Below are positions 18,054 through 25,426 of a stretch of 64,000 nucleotides of DNA, one piece after another (within the stretch, counting starts at the first letter, position 1; every line of letters starts with the position of its first letter). This DNA comes from Methylibium petroleiphilum PM1. Its GTDB lineage: Bacteria; Pseudomonadota; Gammaproteobacteria; Burkholderiales; Burkholderiaceae_C. The stretch spans positions 2,356,001 through 2,420,000 of the forward strand of contig NC_008825.1 of assembly GCF_000015725.1 (NCBI RefSeq). The letters run 5' to 3'. The translations under genes and the position numbers were made by a program. The notes below the pieces were generated by a model. That model saw only the letters and a list, made by a program, of their open reading frames with translations, searched no databases and was not told the origin of the DNA.

Positions 18054-19280
18054 GTGACCTCCGATTTCACGATCCACCTGCCGACGCTGATGCTGCTGGC
18101 CGTCGTCGTGATGGGAGCAACCGCGGCCATCATGTCGGTGTTCGGCCTGAGCCAGCGCGTCTACCGCGGCTACTGGTGGTGGGTGGGGGCCATGTGGCTG
18201 GCCACCCTGGGAGCGGCGCTGCACGGACTGCGCAACCTGTGGCCGGTGGCCGTGGTCCCGGCCTGCCTGCTGGTGATGGTCTGGCCGGTGTTGATCACCA
18301 CCGGACTGCGCCGCTTCTTCTCGCGCGACCGGCAGTTCTCTTCGACGCGGATCGATGTCGCGCTGTATGTCGCCTGCTACCTCGGCTGGCTGGCTTGCTG
18401 GCTGGCTTCCGCGCCGCAGCCGATCCGGTCGCTGGCCTATGGCGCCGGCTCGCTGATCCTGCTGCTTTACGCCGCCGTTTTCATCGGCAAGCTCGACGAC
18501 TTCCGCCGCAGTCCGGCCCTCAAGCTGCTGATGGCGGTGATGATCGTTCAGGCCGCCGTCCCCATGTTGCGCCTGGCGGGCATGTTCTCCCAGGGCGCCG
18601 GCGCGCTGCCCGCCCAATCGCTGGTGGTCACCGGCGTGGTGCTGCCGTTGCTCCTGAGCATGCTGTTCACGGTCTACCTCTGCCTGGTGCTCACGCACGA
18701 GCGCACCGTGCGCGACCTGCGCGAGACTCAGCGCCAGCTGCGCGTGCTGGCCGACATCGACATGCTCACCCAGGTGCCGAACCGCCGTCACTTCGAGGAA
18801 TTGGCCACCGCGATCGTCGGCAACGGCGCCGCGCCGCCGTCGGTGCTGATGCTGTTCGACATCGACCATTTCAAGCACGTCAACGACAACCACGGCCATG
18901 CCGTCGGCGATGCGGCGCTGCGGCTGGTCGCCCGCTGCACGCGCGACACGCTGCGCACACGCGACGTGATGGGCCGTGTCGGGGGCGACGAGTTCATGCT
19001 GCTGCTGCCAGGTGCGAGCGTTGACGATGCGCTGCACGTGGCCGATCGCATCACGCGCAATCTCGACCTGGCGAGCAAGAACTTCCCGCTGCCGTTGAGT
19101 CTGAGCTTCGGGCTGGTGCAGATCCACACAGGCGAATCGCTCGCCGCCGCACAGCACCGCGCCGACCTCGCCCTCTACGAGGCCAAGCGCCAGGGCCGCC
19201 GCCGCGCCGTGCCGGCCCGGCAGGACGGGCCCGATACGGTGTTCGGTGAGAGCCGGTCGCTGGGGCTCGATCCGCTCTGA
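18054..19280 (+). CDS. Membrane diguanylate cyclase (GGDEF)
   Basis: 408 residues from the GTG at 18054; a TTG at 18039 is an alternative and neither has a clear ribosome-binding site. Six or seven membrane helices span about residues 10-215. A short coiled linker (HERTVRDLRETQRQLRVLADIDMLTQVPNRRHFEE) then leads into a complete GGDEF domain. The GGDEF motif is intact at residues 310-314, and the inhibitory R-T-R-D site sits directly before it. Substrate-binding D of FDIDHFKHVNDNHGH is present. Expected activity: c-di-GMP synthesis. The multi-helix sensor resembles proteins with integral-membrane input domains, ligand unknown. Confidence 0.9.
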   Translation: MTSDFTIHLPTLMLLAVVVMGATAAIMSVFGLSQRVYRGYWWWVGAMWLATLGAALHGLRNLWPVAVVPACLLVMVWPVLITTGLRRFFSRDRQFSSTRIDVALYVACYLGWLACWLASAPQPIRSLAYGAGSLILLLYAAVFIGKLDDFRRSPALKLLMAVMIVQAAVPMLRLAGMFSQGAGALPAQSLVVTGVVLPLLLSMLFTVYLCLVLTHERTVRDLRETQRQLRVLADIDMLTQVPNRRHFEELATAIVGNGAAPPSVLMLFDIDHFKHVNDNHGHAVGDAALRLVARCTRDTLRTRDVMGRVGGDEFMLLLPGASVDDALHVADRITRNLDLASKNFPLPLSLSFGLVQIHTGESLAAAQHRADLALYEAKRQGRRRAVPARQDGPDTVFGESRSLGLDPL

Positions 19281-19295
19281 GGCCTGGCGACGATG

Positions 19296-20123
19296 TCAGC
19301 GCGGCGCGAACCCCTGCTGCGCCAGCACCGCCTGCCCGGCCGGGCCCAGCACAAAGTCGACGAACCGCCGGGCCCGCGGACCCGCACGCTCCAACAGCGC
19401 CACGCCGTAGTCGGCAGAAACGTTCACGTCCTCCGGCAGGTCGACGCGCTGCAAGGCAGGCAGTTCCTGTTGCGCCTGCAGGGCATTGGTGCAGTAGGTG
19501 ATGAACACATCGGCCTGCCCCGCCTCGAGCAGCGCCGCATAGACGCTGCGGCCGGCGGGGGGCGGTGGCGAGGCCGGCCCGCCGGTCAACTTCAGGGCCT
19601 TGCGATCGAGCGATTCGTAGGCTCCGGCGTACGCAGCACCACGCCCGTCGATGCGGCGGAACAGTTCCCAGGTGTAGTCCCCCGAAGGATCGGCCTGGGG
19701 CGTGGACGTGCCCACGCGCACGGCGGGATCGAGCAGGCGGTCCAGCGCGTTGTCGGCCGTCACGCCGGCCTCGGGCCGCGCCAGCAGGCACAGGCGATTG
19801 CGCGTGAAGCGCTGCACCGCGCCGGCCCGGCCGACAGTGGCCAGCGCCTGCGGGTGCGCCATGTTGGCTGAAGCAAACACCTCGGCCGCCTCGCCCGCCG
19901 ACAGACGGTCCTTCAGCAGGCCGGATGCGCCGAACACGAAGCGCAGCGGCGCTCCGGGCTCGCGCGCCTCGAACTGCCGGCCGATCTCGGCCAGCGGGGC
20001 CCGCAGACTGCCTGCGGCGAAGACCACCAACTCGCCGTCCGGCGCGCCGGCCCGGCTCGCCTCGCCCGTCATGCCCAGCGCCATCGTCACGGCGGCGACC
20101 AGAGCCAGCGCGGCGGCCTTCAC
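19296..20123 (-). CDS. ModA-like molybdate/tungstate-binding periplasmic protein
   Basis: 275 residues from the GTG at 20123, which overlaps the stop of the TupA gene (GTGA). A signal peptide (LALVAAVTMALGMTGEASRAGA) is followed by the ModA-type opening VVFAAGSLRAPLAEIGRQFE and then GASGLLKDRLSAGEAAEVFASAN. Later blocks are GTSTPQADPSGDYTWELFRR and ADVFITYCTNA. Family proteins bind molybdate or tungstate and hand it to an ABC permease. It is the last gene of a four-gene operon that already contains a TupA-type binding protein, so one permease may serve two receptors. The true oxyanion is not decided by sequence. Confidence 0.82.
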   Translation of the reverse strand: MKAAALALVAAVTMALGMTGEASRAGAPDGELVVFAAGSLRAPLAEIGRQFEAREPGAPLRFVFGASGLLKDRLSAGEAAEVFASANMAHPQALATVGRAGAVQRFTRNRLCLLARPEAGVTADNALDRLLDPAVRVGTSTPQADPSGDYTWELFRRIDGRGAAYAGAYESLDRKALKLTGGPASPPPPAGRSVYAALLEAGQADVFITYCTNALQAQQELPALQRVDLPEDVNVSADYGVALLERAGPRARRFVDFVLGPAGQAVLAQQGFAPR

Positions 20124-20956
20124 TTGGTTGCGGCGTTCGGGAAGAACAGTTGCTGGCCCCCGATCTGGTAGCTGGCGATCGTGGCCTGGCCTTCCGCAGA
20201 GACCACCCAGTCGGCGAAGGCCTGCGCCAGGGCCGTCTTGGTGTGCGGGTGCTTGGCCGGATCGACCACGATCACGCCGTACTGGTTGAACAGGCGCTTG
20301 TCGCCCTCCACCAGCACGGCCAGGTCGGCGCGGTTCTTGAACGACAGCCAGGTACCGCGGTCCGCCAGCACATAGGCATTGCTGGACGCGGCGATGTTCA
20401 GCGCCGGGCCCATGCCGCAGCCGCATTCCTGGTAGCCGGCATAGGTGCCCTTCGGGGCCTCGATGCCGGCGGCCTTCCAGTAGCGCAGTTCGGCAGCATG
20501 CGTGCCGCTCTTGTCGCCACGTGACACGAAGCTCGACGGGCTCTTCGCCAGCGTGCCCAGCGCGGCCACGATGTCGGCGCCCTTCACGCCCACCGGATCG
20601 GCTTTCGGGCCGATCAGCACGAAGTCGTTGTACATCACGGGGCTGCGCTTCAGGCCGTAGCCTTCGGCGACGAACTTCTCCTCGGCCGCCTGGTCATGGA
20701 CGAACAGCACATCGGCATCGCCGCGACGGCCCATGTCCAGCGCCTGGCCGGTACCGAGCGCCACCACCTTCACGTCGATGCCGCTGGCCTTCTTGAACGC
20801 CGGCAGCAGGTGCGCGAACAAGCCGGACTGCTCGGTCGACGTGGTCGACGCCATCACGATGCTCTTGTCCTGCGCGACCGCTGCGCCGGCCACGCCGAGC
20901 GTGATCGCGAACATGCCCAGATGGCGCAGCAGCGCCCGCCTGTCGAACTTCACCAT
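20120..20956 (-). CDS. tupA: TupA-type tungstate-binding periplasmic protein
   Basis: 278 residues. Signal peptide RHLGMFAITLGVAGAAVAQ, then SIVMASTTSTEQSGLFAHLLPAFKKASG, the typical TupA opening in which the TTST loop contacts the oxyanion. Other family blocks are ALGTGQALDMGRRGDADVLFVHD, MYNDFVLIGP, SRGDKSGTHAAELRYWKAAG and ADRGTWLSF. TupA binds tungstate with very high affinity and selectivity over molybdate. The start overlaps the ATPase gene stop by 7 bases, and its stop overlaps the ModA-like start, so all four genes are coupled. Confidence 0.9.
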   Translation of the reverse strand: MVKFDRRALLRHLGMFAITLGVAGAAVAQDKSIVMASTTSTEQSGLFAHLLPAFKKASGIDVKVVALGTGQALDMGRRGDADVLFVHDQAAEEKFVAEGYGLKRSPVMYNDFVLIGPKADPVGVKGADIVAALGTLAKSPSSFVSRGDKSGTHAAELRYWKAAGIEAPKGTYAGYQECGCGMGPALNIAASSNAYVLADRGTWLSFKNRADLAVLVEGDKRLFNQYGVIVVDPAKHPHTKTALAQAFADWVVSAEGQATIASYQIGGQQLFFPNAATK

Positions 20957-21666
20957 GGCAACTCTCCTTTGAGAAACAACTTGGCCTCGGGCGGCAGCGC
21001 CACCCCCTCGAAAAACTGTGCGGCCGGCACGTCGGCCAGCACGCGGCCGTGCTCCAGGTACACGACGCGCTGCGCCAGCCGCTTCACCTGCCCCAGGTTG
21101 TGCGACGCCATCAACAGCGTCATGCCCTGCATCGCGAACTCGGCGAGCAGGTTCTCGACCTCGCGCTTGGCACTCGGGTCAAGGCTGGCGGTCGGCTCGT
21201 CGAGCAGCAGCACGTCGGGCTGCAGCGCCCAGGCGCGCGCCAGCGCGAGCCGCTGCTGCTGGCCACCCGACAACGCGCGCGCTGGACGCGCCGCCTCGGC
21301 GGCCAACCCGACGCGCTGCAAGGCCTGCGCGCTGCGCACCTTGGCCTCCTCGCCACGCACCCCGCCGAGCCACAGGCCCAGCCGCACATTGGCCTGGACG
21401 GAGAGGCGGAACAGGAAGGGCCGCTGGAACAGCATCGCGAAGCGCAGCGGCCGGCCGTCGAGGGCCTCGCGCTGCCGGCGCACGCCGGCGCTCGGTGCGA
21501 GCAGCCCGTGCAGCACCCGCAGCAGCGTGCTCTTGCCCGAGCCGTTGGCCCCGACGAAGGCCACGCACTCCCCCGGGACGATGCTCAGGTTCACGGCGCG
21601 CAGCGCCTCGAGCGCGCCGTAGCGCAGGCCCACCGACTCCAGGGCAATCAAGGCCTGTTCAGCCAT
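20950..21666 (-). CDS. tupC: Tungstate ABC transporter ATP-binding protein
   Basis: 238 residues from the ATG at 21666, which overlaps the permease gene end by 8 bases. Walker A GANGSGKSTLL (about residue 38), Q-loop LFQRPFLFR, signature LSGGQQQRLALARA, Walker B VLLLDEPTASLD and H-loop LLMASHN are all intact. No TOBE domain follows the ATPase, unlike ModC, which suits the TupC type. It energises the TupB permease on the cytoplasmic side. Confidence 0.9.
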   Translation of the reverse strand: MAEQALIALESVGLRYGALEALRAVNLSIVPGECVAFVGANGSGKSTLLRVLHGLLAPSAGVRRQREALDGRPLRFAMLFQRPFLFRLSVQANVRLGLWLGGVRGEEAKVRSAQALQRVGLAAEAARPARALSGGQQQRLALARAWALQPDVLLLDEPTASLDPSAKREVENLLAEFAMQGMTLLMASHNLGQVKRLAQRVVYLEHGRVLADVPAAQFFEGVALPPEAKLFLKGELPW

Positions 21667-22417
21667 GCATCGCTCCTGCAGCCCGACTGCCGTCGCTCGC
21701 GCCGCCTTGCGCCGTCCCGTGCGAGCGCGTGCTCCAGGCACGCACCAGCGCGATCAGTACATTGAGCAGCAGCACCACGCCGAGCAGCACCATGCCCAGC
21801 GCGAGCGCCAGCGGCAAGTCGCCCTTGCTGGTCTCGAGCGCGATGGCGGTCGTCATCACGCGCGTGTGGCCATCGATGTTGCCGCCCACGATCATCACCG
21901 CACCCACCTCCGAGATCGCGCGGCCGAAGGCCGCCAGCATCACCGTCAGCAGCGCCAGCCGCTCGTCCCACAGCAGCAGCGCGCCGCTGGTCCAGCGGCC
22001 TGCCCCGAGCGAGCGCAGCTGCTCGCCGTGCTGCTTCCAGCTGTCGGCGATGGCCTCGCGCGTGAGCGCAGCCACCACCGGCACCACCAGCACCGTCTGC
22101 GCGATCACCATCGCCGTCGGCGTGAACAGCAGGCCCCATGCGCCGAGGGGGCCCGAGCGCGACAACAGCAGGTAGACCACCAGGCCCACCACGACCGAGG
22201 GCAGCGCCAGCAGCGTGTTGAGCAGCACCAGCACGCCGCGCCGGCCGGGAAACCGCAGCACCGCCAGCGCGGCGCCGCCGGCCAGGCCCACCGCGGCGGC
22301 CAATGCACAGGCGGTGCCGCTGATCCCGAGCGACAGACCCACGACGCGCAGCAATTGCGCATCGGCCTGCACGATCAGGCTCACGGCCGTGCGCACACTC
22401 TCGACAAAAGCATTCAT
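21659..22417 (-). CDS. tupB: Tungstate ABC transporter permease
   Basis: 252 residues from the ATG at 22417. About five to six membrane helices. The coupling (EAA) loop is recognisable near residues 140-190 (GAGRWTSGALLLWDERLALLTVMLAAFGRAISEVGAVMIVGGN). It is the first gene of the minus-strand tupB-tupC-tupA-modA-like operon. The 94-base gap ahead of it is shared with the divergent ModE-type regulator gene and should hold both promoters. Confidence 0.9.
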   Translation of the reverse strand: MNAFVESVRTAVSLIVQADAQLLRVVGLSLGISGTACALAAAVGLAGGAALAVLRFPGRRGVLVLLNTLLALPSVVVGLVVYLLLSRSGPLGAWGLLFTPTAMVIAQTVLVVPVVAALTREAIADSWKQHGEQLRSLGAGRWTSGALLLWDERLALLTVMLAAFGRAISEVGAVMIVGGNIDGHTRVMTTAIALETSKGDLPLALALGMVLLGVVLLLNVLIALVRAWSTRSHGTAQGGASDGSRAAGAMHG

Positions 22418-22477
22418 TCCCTGGCCCGTTCCGGACGGCGTACGCCCTTGGGGCACACTGCAATCGTGGCGATGCTA

Positions 22478-22508
22478 GATATGCACGGACGCCAAATCGA
22501 TATGAACG
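22478..22508. promoter_or_regulatory. Direct repeat GATATG-N-ACG, candidate operator between tupB and regulator
   Basis: GATATGCACG at 22478-22487 and GATATGAACG at 22499-22508 are spaced 21 bases, two helical turns. They lie just ahead of the regulator start at 22512, in the gap shared with tupB. On the other strand the half-site reads CGTTCATATC, which recalls the CG-TATAT half-sites bound by ModE. Binding by the adjacent regulator is inference. Confidence 0.4.
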
Positions 22509-22511
22509 AGC

Positions 22512-23639
22512 ATGCATAGCAACAACAACGACGACTCGCCTGCGCCCACCCGTTCGCCGCAGCGCGTGCAGCTCACCTATTCGCTCGGGACCGACGGCAC
22601 CGCCGGGCCGGTGCATCACCCGCTGTTCGCGCTGCTCGACGCGCTGCACCGCGGCGGTTCGATCTCGGCCGCGGCCACGGCGCTGGGGTTCTCCTACCGG
22701 CATGTCTGGGGTGAACTGCGGCGCTGGGAGACCGAACTGGGCCGCTCGCTGATCATCTGGAACAAGGGCCAGCGCGCGGTGCTCACGTCCTTCGGCGACA
22801 AGCTGCTGTGGGCCGAGCGTCGGGCGCAGGCGCGGCTCGCGCCGCAGATCGAGTCGCTGCGCATGGAGCTGGAGCGCGCCTTCGCGGATGCCTTCGACGA
22901 CCGCGTCGACGTGCTCAGCGTCTGCGCCAGCCATGACCAGGCGTTGCCGCTGCTGCGAGAACTGGCGCTGGCGGAACAGCTGCACCTCGACATCGAGTTC
23001 GCCGGCAGCCTCGACGCGTTGCACACCCTCGACGCCGGCGGCTGCCTGCTCGCCGGCTTCCACGTGCTGGACGGCGTGGCGCGCGGCTCGGTCAGTGCAC
23101 GCACCTACCGCGCACGGCTGAAGCCGGGCCACCACAAGCTGATCGGCTTCGCGCAGCGCGTTCAGGGCGTGATGACGGCGCCCGGCAACCCGCTGAAGGT
23201 GGGGTCGCTGCACGACCTGTCGCGGCCCGGTCTGCGCTGGGTCGGGCGCCCCGAGGGCACCGGCACGCGGGTGCTGCTGGAGGAACTGATCGAACAGGCC
23301 GGCCTGAAGATGCCGGAGGCCTTCGCGCTGATCGAGCCGTCGCACGGCGCGGCCGCGCAGGCCGTGGCCAGCGGCGCGGCCGACGCGGCCTTCGGGCTGG
23401 AGGCCGCGGCGCGCGCCGCCGGACTGGGCTTCGTGCCGCTGGCCCGCGAGCGCTACTTCCTCGTGACGCTGAAGTCCACGCTGGAGCAGCCAGCGGTGCA
23501 GCGCCTGGTGAGCCTGCTGGGCTCCACGACCTGGGCCCGCACGCTGGCCGGCCTGCCCGGCTACCGCGCCACCGAGCCCGGCGCGGTGCTGGCATTGACG
23601 AAGGTACTGCCGTGGTGGAGCTACCGCAGCAAGCACTGA
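22512..23639 (+). CDS. ModE-type HTH regulator fused to a substrate-binding-like sensor domain
   Basis: 375 residues. The N-terminal winged helix is of the ModE/LysR kind (HPLFALLDALHRGGSISAAATALGFSYRHVWGELRRWETELG, about 40-85). The C-terminal part (about 135-365) resembles a periplasmic-binding-protein fold: VCASHDQALPLLRELA, LDALHTLDAGGCLLAGFHVLDG, GLRWVGRPEGTGTRVLLEELI, ASGAADAAFGLEAAARAAGLGFVPLARERYFLV. It lacks the Mop/TOBE oxyanion domains of classic ModE. Divergent from the tup operon, so it most likely senses tungstate or molybdate and controls uptake. Ten bases after its stop a FAH-family gene begins in the same direction. Confidence 0.85.
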   Translation: MHSNNNDDSPAPTRSPQRVQLTYSLGTDGTAGPVHHPLFALLDALHRGGSISAAATALGFSYRHVWGELRRWETELGRSLIIWNKGQRAVLTSFGDKLLWAERRAQARLAPQIESLRMELERAFADAFDDRVDVLSVCASHDQALPLLRELALAEQLHLDIEFAGSLDALHTLDAGGCLLAGFHVLDGVARGSVSARTYRARLKPGHHKLIGFAQRVQGVMTAPGNPLKVGSLHDLSRPGLRWVGRPEGTGTRVLLEELIEQAGLKMPEAFALIEPSHGAAAQAVASGAADAAFGLEAAARAAGLGFVPLARERYFLVTLKSTLEQPAVQRLVSLLGSTTWARTLAGLPGYRATEPGAVLALTKVLPWWSYRSKH

Positions 23640-23649
23640 GGAGACGACG

Positions 23650-24414
23650 ATGAAATGGCTGAGATTCCGCCTCGGCGAGCGCCAGGGCTACGGCTGCCTC
23701 GATGGCGATGAGGTGCTGGTGCACGAGGGCGACCTGTTCAGCGCAGCGCGGCCCACCGGCGAGCGTCTGCCGCTGGCCGGACTGACCTGGCTCACGCCCT
23801 GCGTGCCCGGCAAGATGATCGGCCTGTGGAACAACTTCGCTGCGCTGGCCGAGAAGAACGGCTGGGCCCGGCCCACCGAGCCGCTGTACTTCCTGAAGGC
23901 GCCCAGCAGTTTCGCCGCGCACGGCGAGGCCATCGCGCCGCCGGCCACTGACGTGGGCCGCATTGCGTACGAGGGCGAGCTGGCGATCGTGATCGGTCGG
24001 AGGGCGCGCGCGGTGTCGCCGGCCGACGCCCCCTCATGCATCTTCGGCTACACCTGCGCCAACGACGTGACGGCCATGGAGCTGATCGCGCGCGATCCGA
24101 GCTTCCCGCAATGGGCCCGCGCCAAGAGCTTCGACGGCTTCGGCGTGTTCGGCCCGGTGATCGAGACCGACTTCGACCCCGCACAGGCCACGCTGCGCAC
24201 GCGGGTGAGCGGCCGCGAGCGACAGAACTACCCGCTGTCGGACATGTGCTTCGGGCCGGCCGAGCTGGTGTCGCGCCTGTCGCACGACATGACGCTGGAG
24301 CCGGGCGACGTGATCCTGTGCGGCACCTCGCTCGGCGTGATGCCGATGAAGCCCGGCTGCGTGGTGGAGGTCGAGATCGACGGGATCGGCGTGCTCGCCA
24401 ATCCCTACGGCTGA
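23650..24414 (+). CDS. Fumarylacetoacetate hydrolase (FAH) family protein
   Basis: 254 residues, the short single-domain FAH type. LTPCVPGKMIGLWNNFAALAEKNG, then FLKAPSSFAAHGEAI, the metal-site segment IAYEGELAIVIGRRARAVS (E-x-E) and GYTCANDVTAMEL (D) are visible, followed by KSFDGFGVFGPVIE and DVILCGTSLGVMPMKPG. The family splits or decarboxylates acylpyruvates and related ring-opening products with Mg or Mn. AGGAGACG precedes the ATG. It is 10 bases behind the oxyanion regulator and convergent, with a 1-base gap, with the organic-acid cluster. Either neighbour could be its partner; catabolism is the more natural reading. Confidence 0.88.
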   Translation: MKWLRFRLGERQGYGCLDGDEVLVHEGDLFSAARPTGERLPLAGLTWLTPCVPGKMIGLWNNFAALAEKNGWARPTEPLYFLKAPSSFAAHGEAIAPPATDVGRIAYEGELAIVIGRRARAVSPADAPSCIFGYTCANDVTAMELIARDPSFPQWARAKSFDGFGVFGPVIETDFDPAQATLRTRVSGRERQNYPLSDMCFGPAELVSRLSHDMTLEPGDVILCGTSLGVMPMKPGCVVEVEIDGIGVLANPYG

Positions 24415-24415
24415 C

Positions 24416-25426
24416 TCAGGCCAGCGGCTGCACCTGCAGCCTGCCGCGCGCGTCGCCCAGGGTCTTGCCCAGCAGGCTGGCGGCCGCGTAGATGGCGTCG
24501 ATGGTCGGCGTGGGCGTGTCGGTGATGCGCCCGAGCTCGACCACGCTGCCGACCAGCGCCTCGAGTTCGAGCGCGCGGCCGTTCTCCACGTCCTGCAGCA
24601 TCGAGGTCTTGTGCGCGCCCACCGCCTCGGCGCCGGCGATGCGCTTGTCGAGCGAGATCTTGAACTCCACGCCGAGCTTCTGACCGACTGCCTGCGCCTC
24701 GCCCATCATGCGCGCCGCGAGCTCGCGCGACAGCGGAAAGCGGCAGATGTCCTGCAGCGTCGCATGCGTCAGCGCGCTGATCGGGTTGAAGCTCAGGTTG
24801 CCCCACAGCTTGACCCAGATCTCGCCGCGGATGTCCTTGGACACGGGGCTCTTGAAGCCGGCGCGGATCATGGCCTGCGACAGCGCTTCGATGCGCGGGC
24901 TGCGCGAGCCGTCGGGTTCGCCGAGCGTGAAGCGGTTGCCCTCGATCACCTTGACCACGCCCGGCGCCACCAGCTCGGCGGCCGGGTAGACCACGCTGCC
25001 GATCACGCGCTCGGGCTCGATGTGCTGCGCCAGCAGGCCGTCGGGATCGACGCTGCGCAGCGCCTGCCCATCGTAGGGGCCGCCGAGCTTGTGGAAATAC
25101 CACCATGGCACGCCGTTGATCATCGTGACGACCATGGTCTGCGGGCCGAACAGCTCGCGCAGATCGGGCAGCAGGTCACGCACCTGGTGTGCCTTCACGG
25201 TCAACAGCACGGCGTCCTGCGGGCCGGCCTCGGCCATGCGCTGCACCGCCTTGGCGGTCGGCGCGTGCTGCTCGCTGCCGTCTTCCAGCTGCAGCCGGAA
25301 GCCGTTCGCGCGGATCGCCTCGAGGTTGCGGTTGCGAGCGATGAAGGTCACGTCCTCGCCAGCGATCGCCAGCTTGGCGCCGAGATAGCCGCCGATCGCA
25401 CCTGCACCGACGATCGCGATCTTCAT
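24416..25426 (-). CDS. Ketopantoate reductase-like (PanE/ApbA family) oxidoreductase
   Basis: 336 residues from the ATG at 25426, which overlaps the TctA stop (ATGA). N-terminal NADP-binding motif IAIVGAGAIGGYLGAKLA; LLTVKAHQV; the catalytic lysine and conserved K-x-x-x-N block appear in WVKLWGNLSFNPISALTHAT. The C-terminal substrate domain ends in HKTSMLQDVENGRALELEALVG. Family members reduce 2-oxo acids to 2-hydroxy acids; several paralogues in soil bacteria are not pantothenate enzymes. Placement as the last gene of a Tct/acyl-CoA-ligase cluster suggests a catabolic 2-oxo- or 2-hydroxy-acid step here. Confidence 0.85.
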   Translation of the reverse strand: MKIAIVGAGAIGGYLGAKLAIAGEDVTFIARNRNLEAIRANGFRLQLEDGSEQHAPTAKAVQRMAEAGPQDAVLLTVKAHQVRDLLPDLRELFGPQTMVVTMINGVPWWYFHKLGGPYDGQALRSVDPDGLLAQHIEPERVIGSVVYPAAELVAPGVVKVIEGNRFTLGEPDGSRSPRIEALSQAMIRAGFKSPVSKDIRGEIWVKLWGNLSFNPISALTHATLQDICRFPLSRELAARMMGEAQAVGQKLGVEFKISLDKRIAGAEAVGAHKTSMLQDVENGRALELEALVGSVVELGRITDTPTPTIDAIYAAASLLGKTLGDARGRLQVQPLA

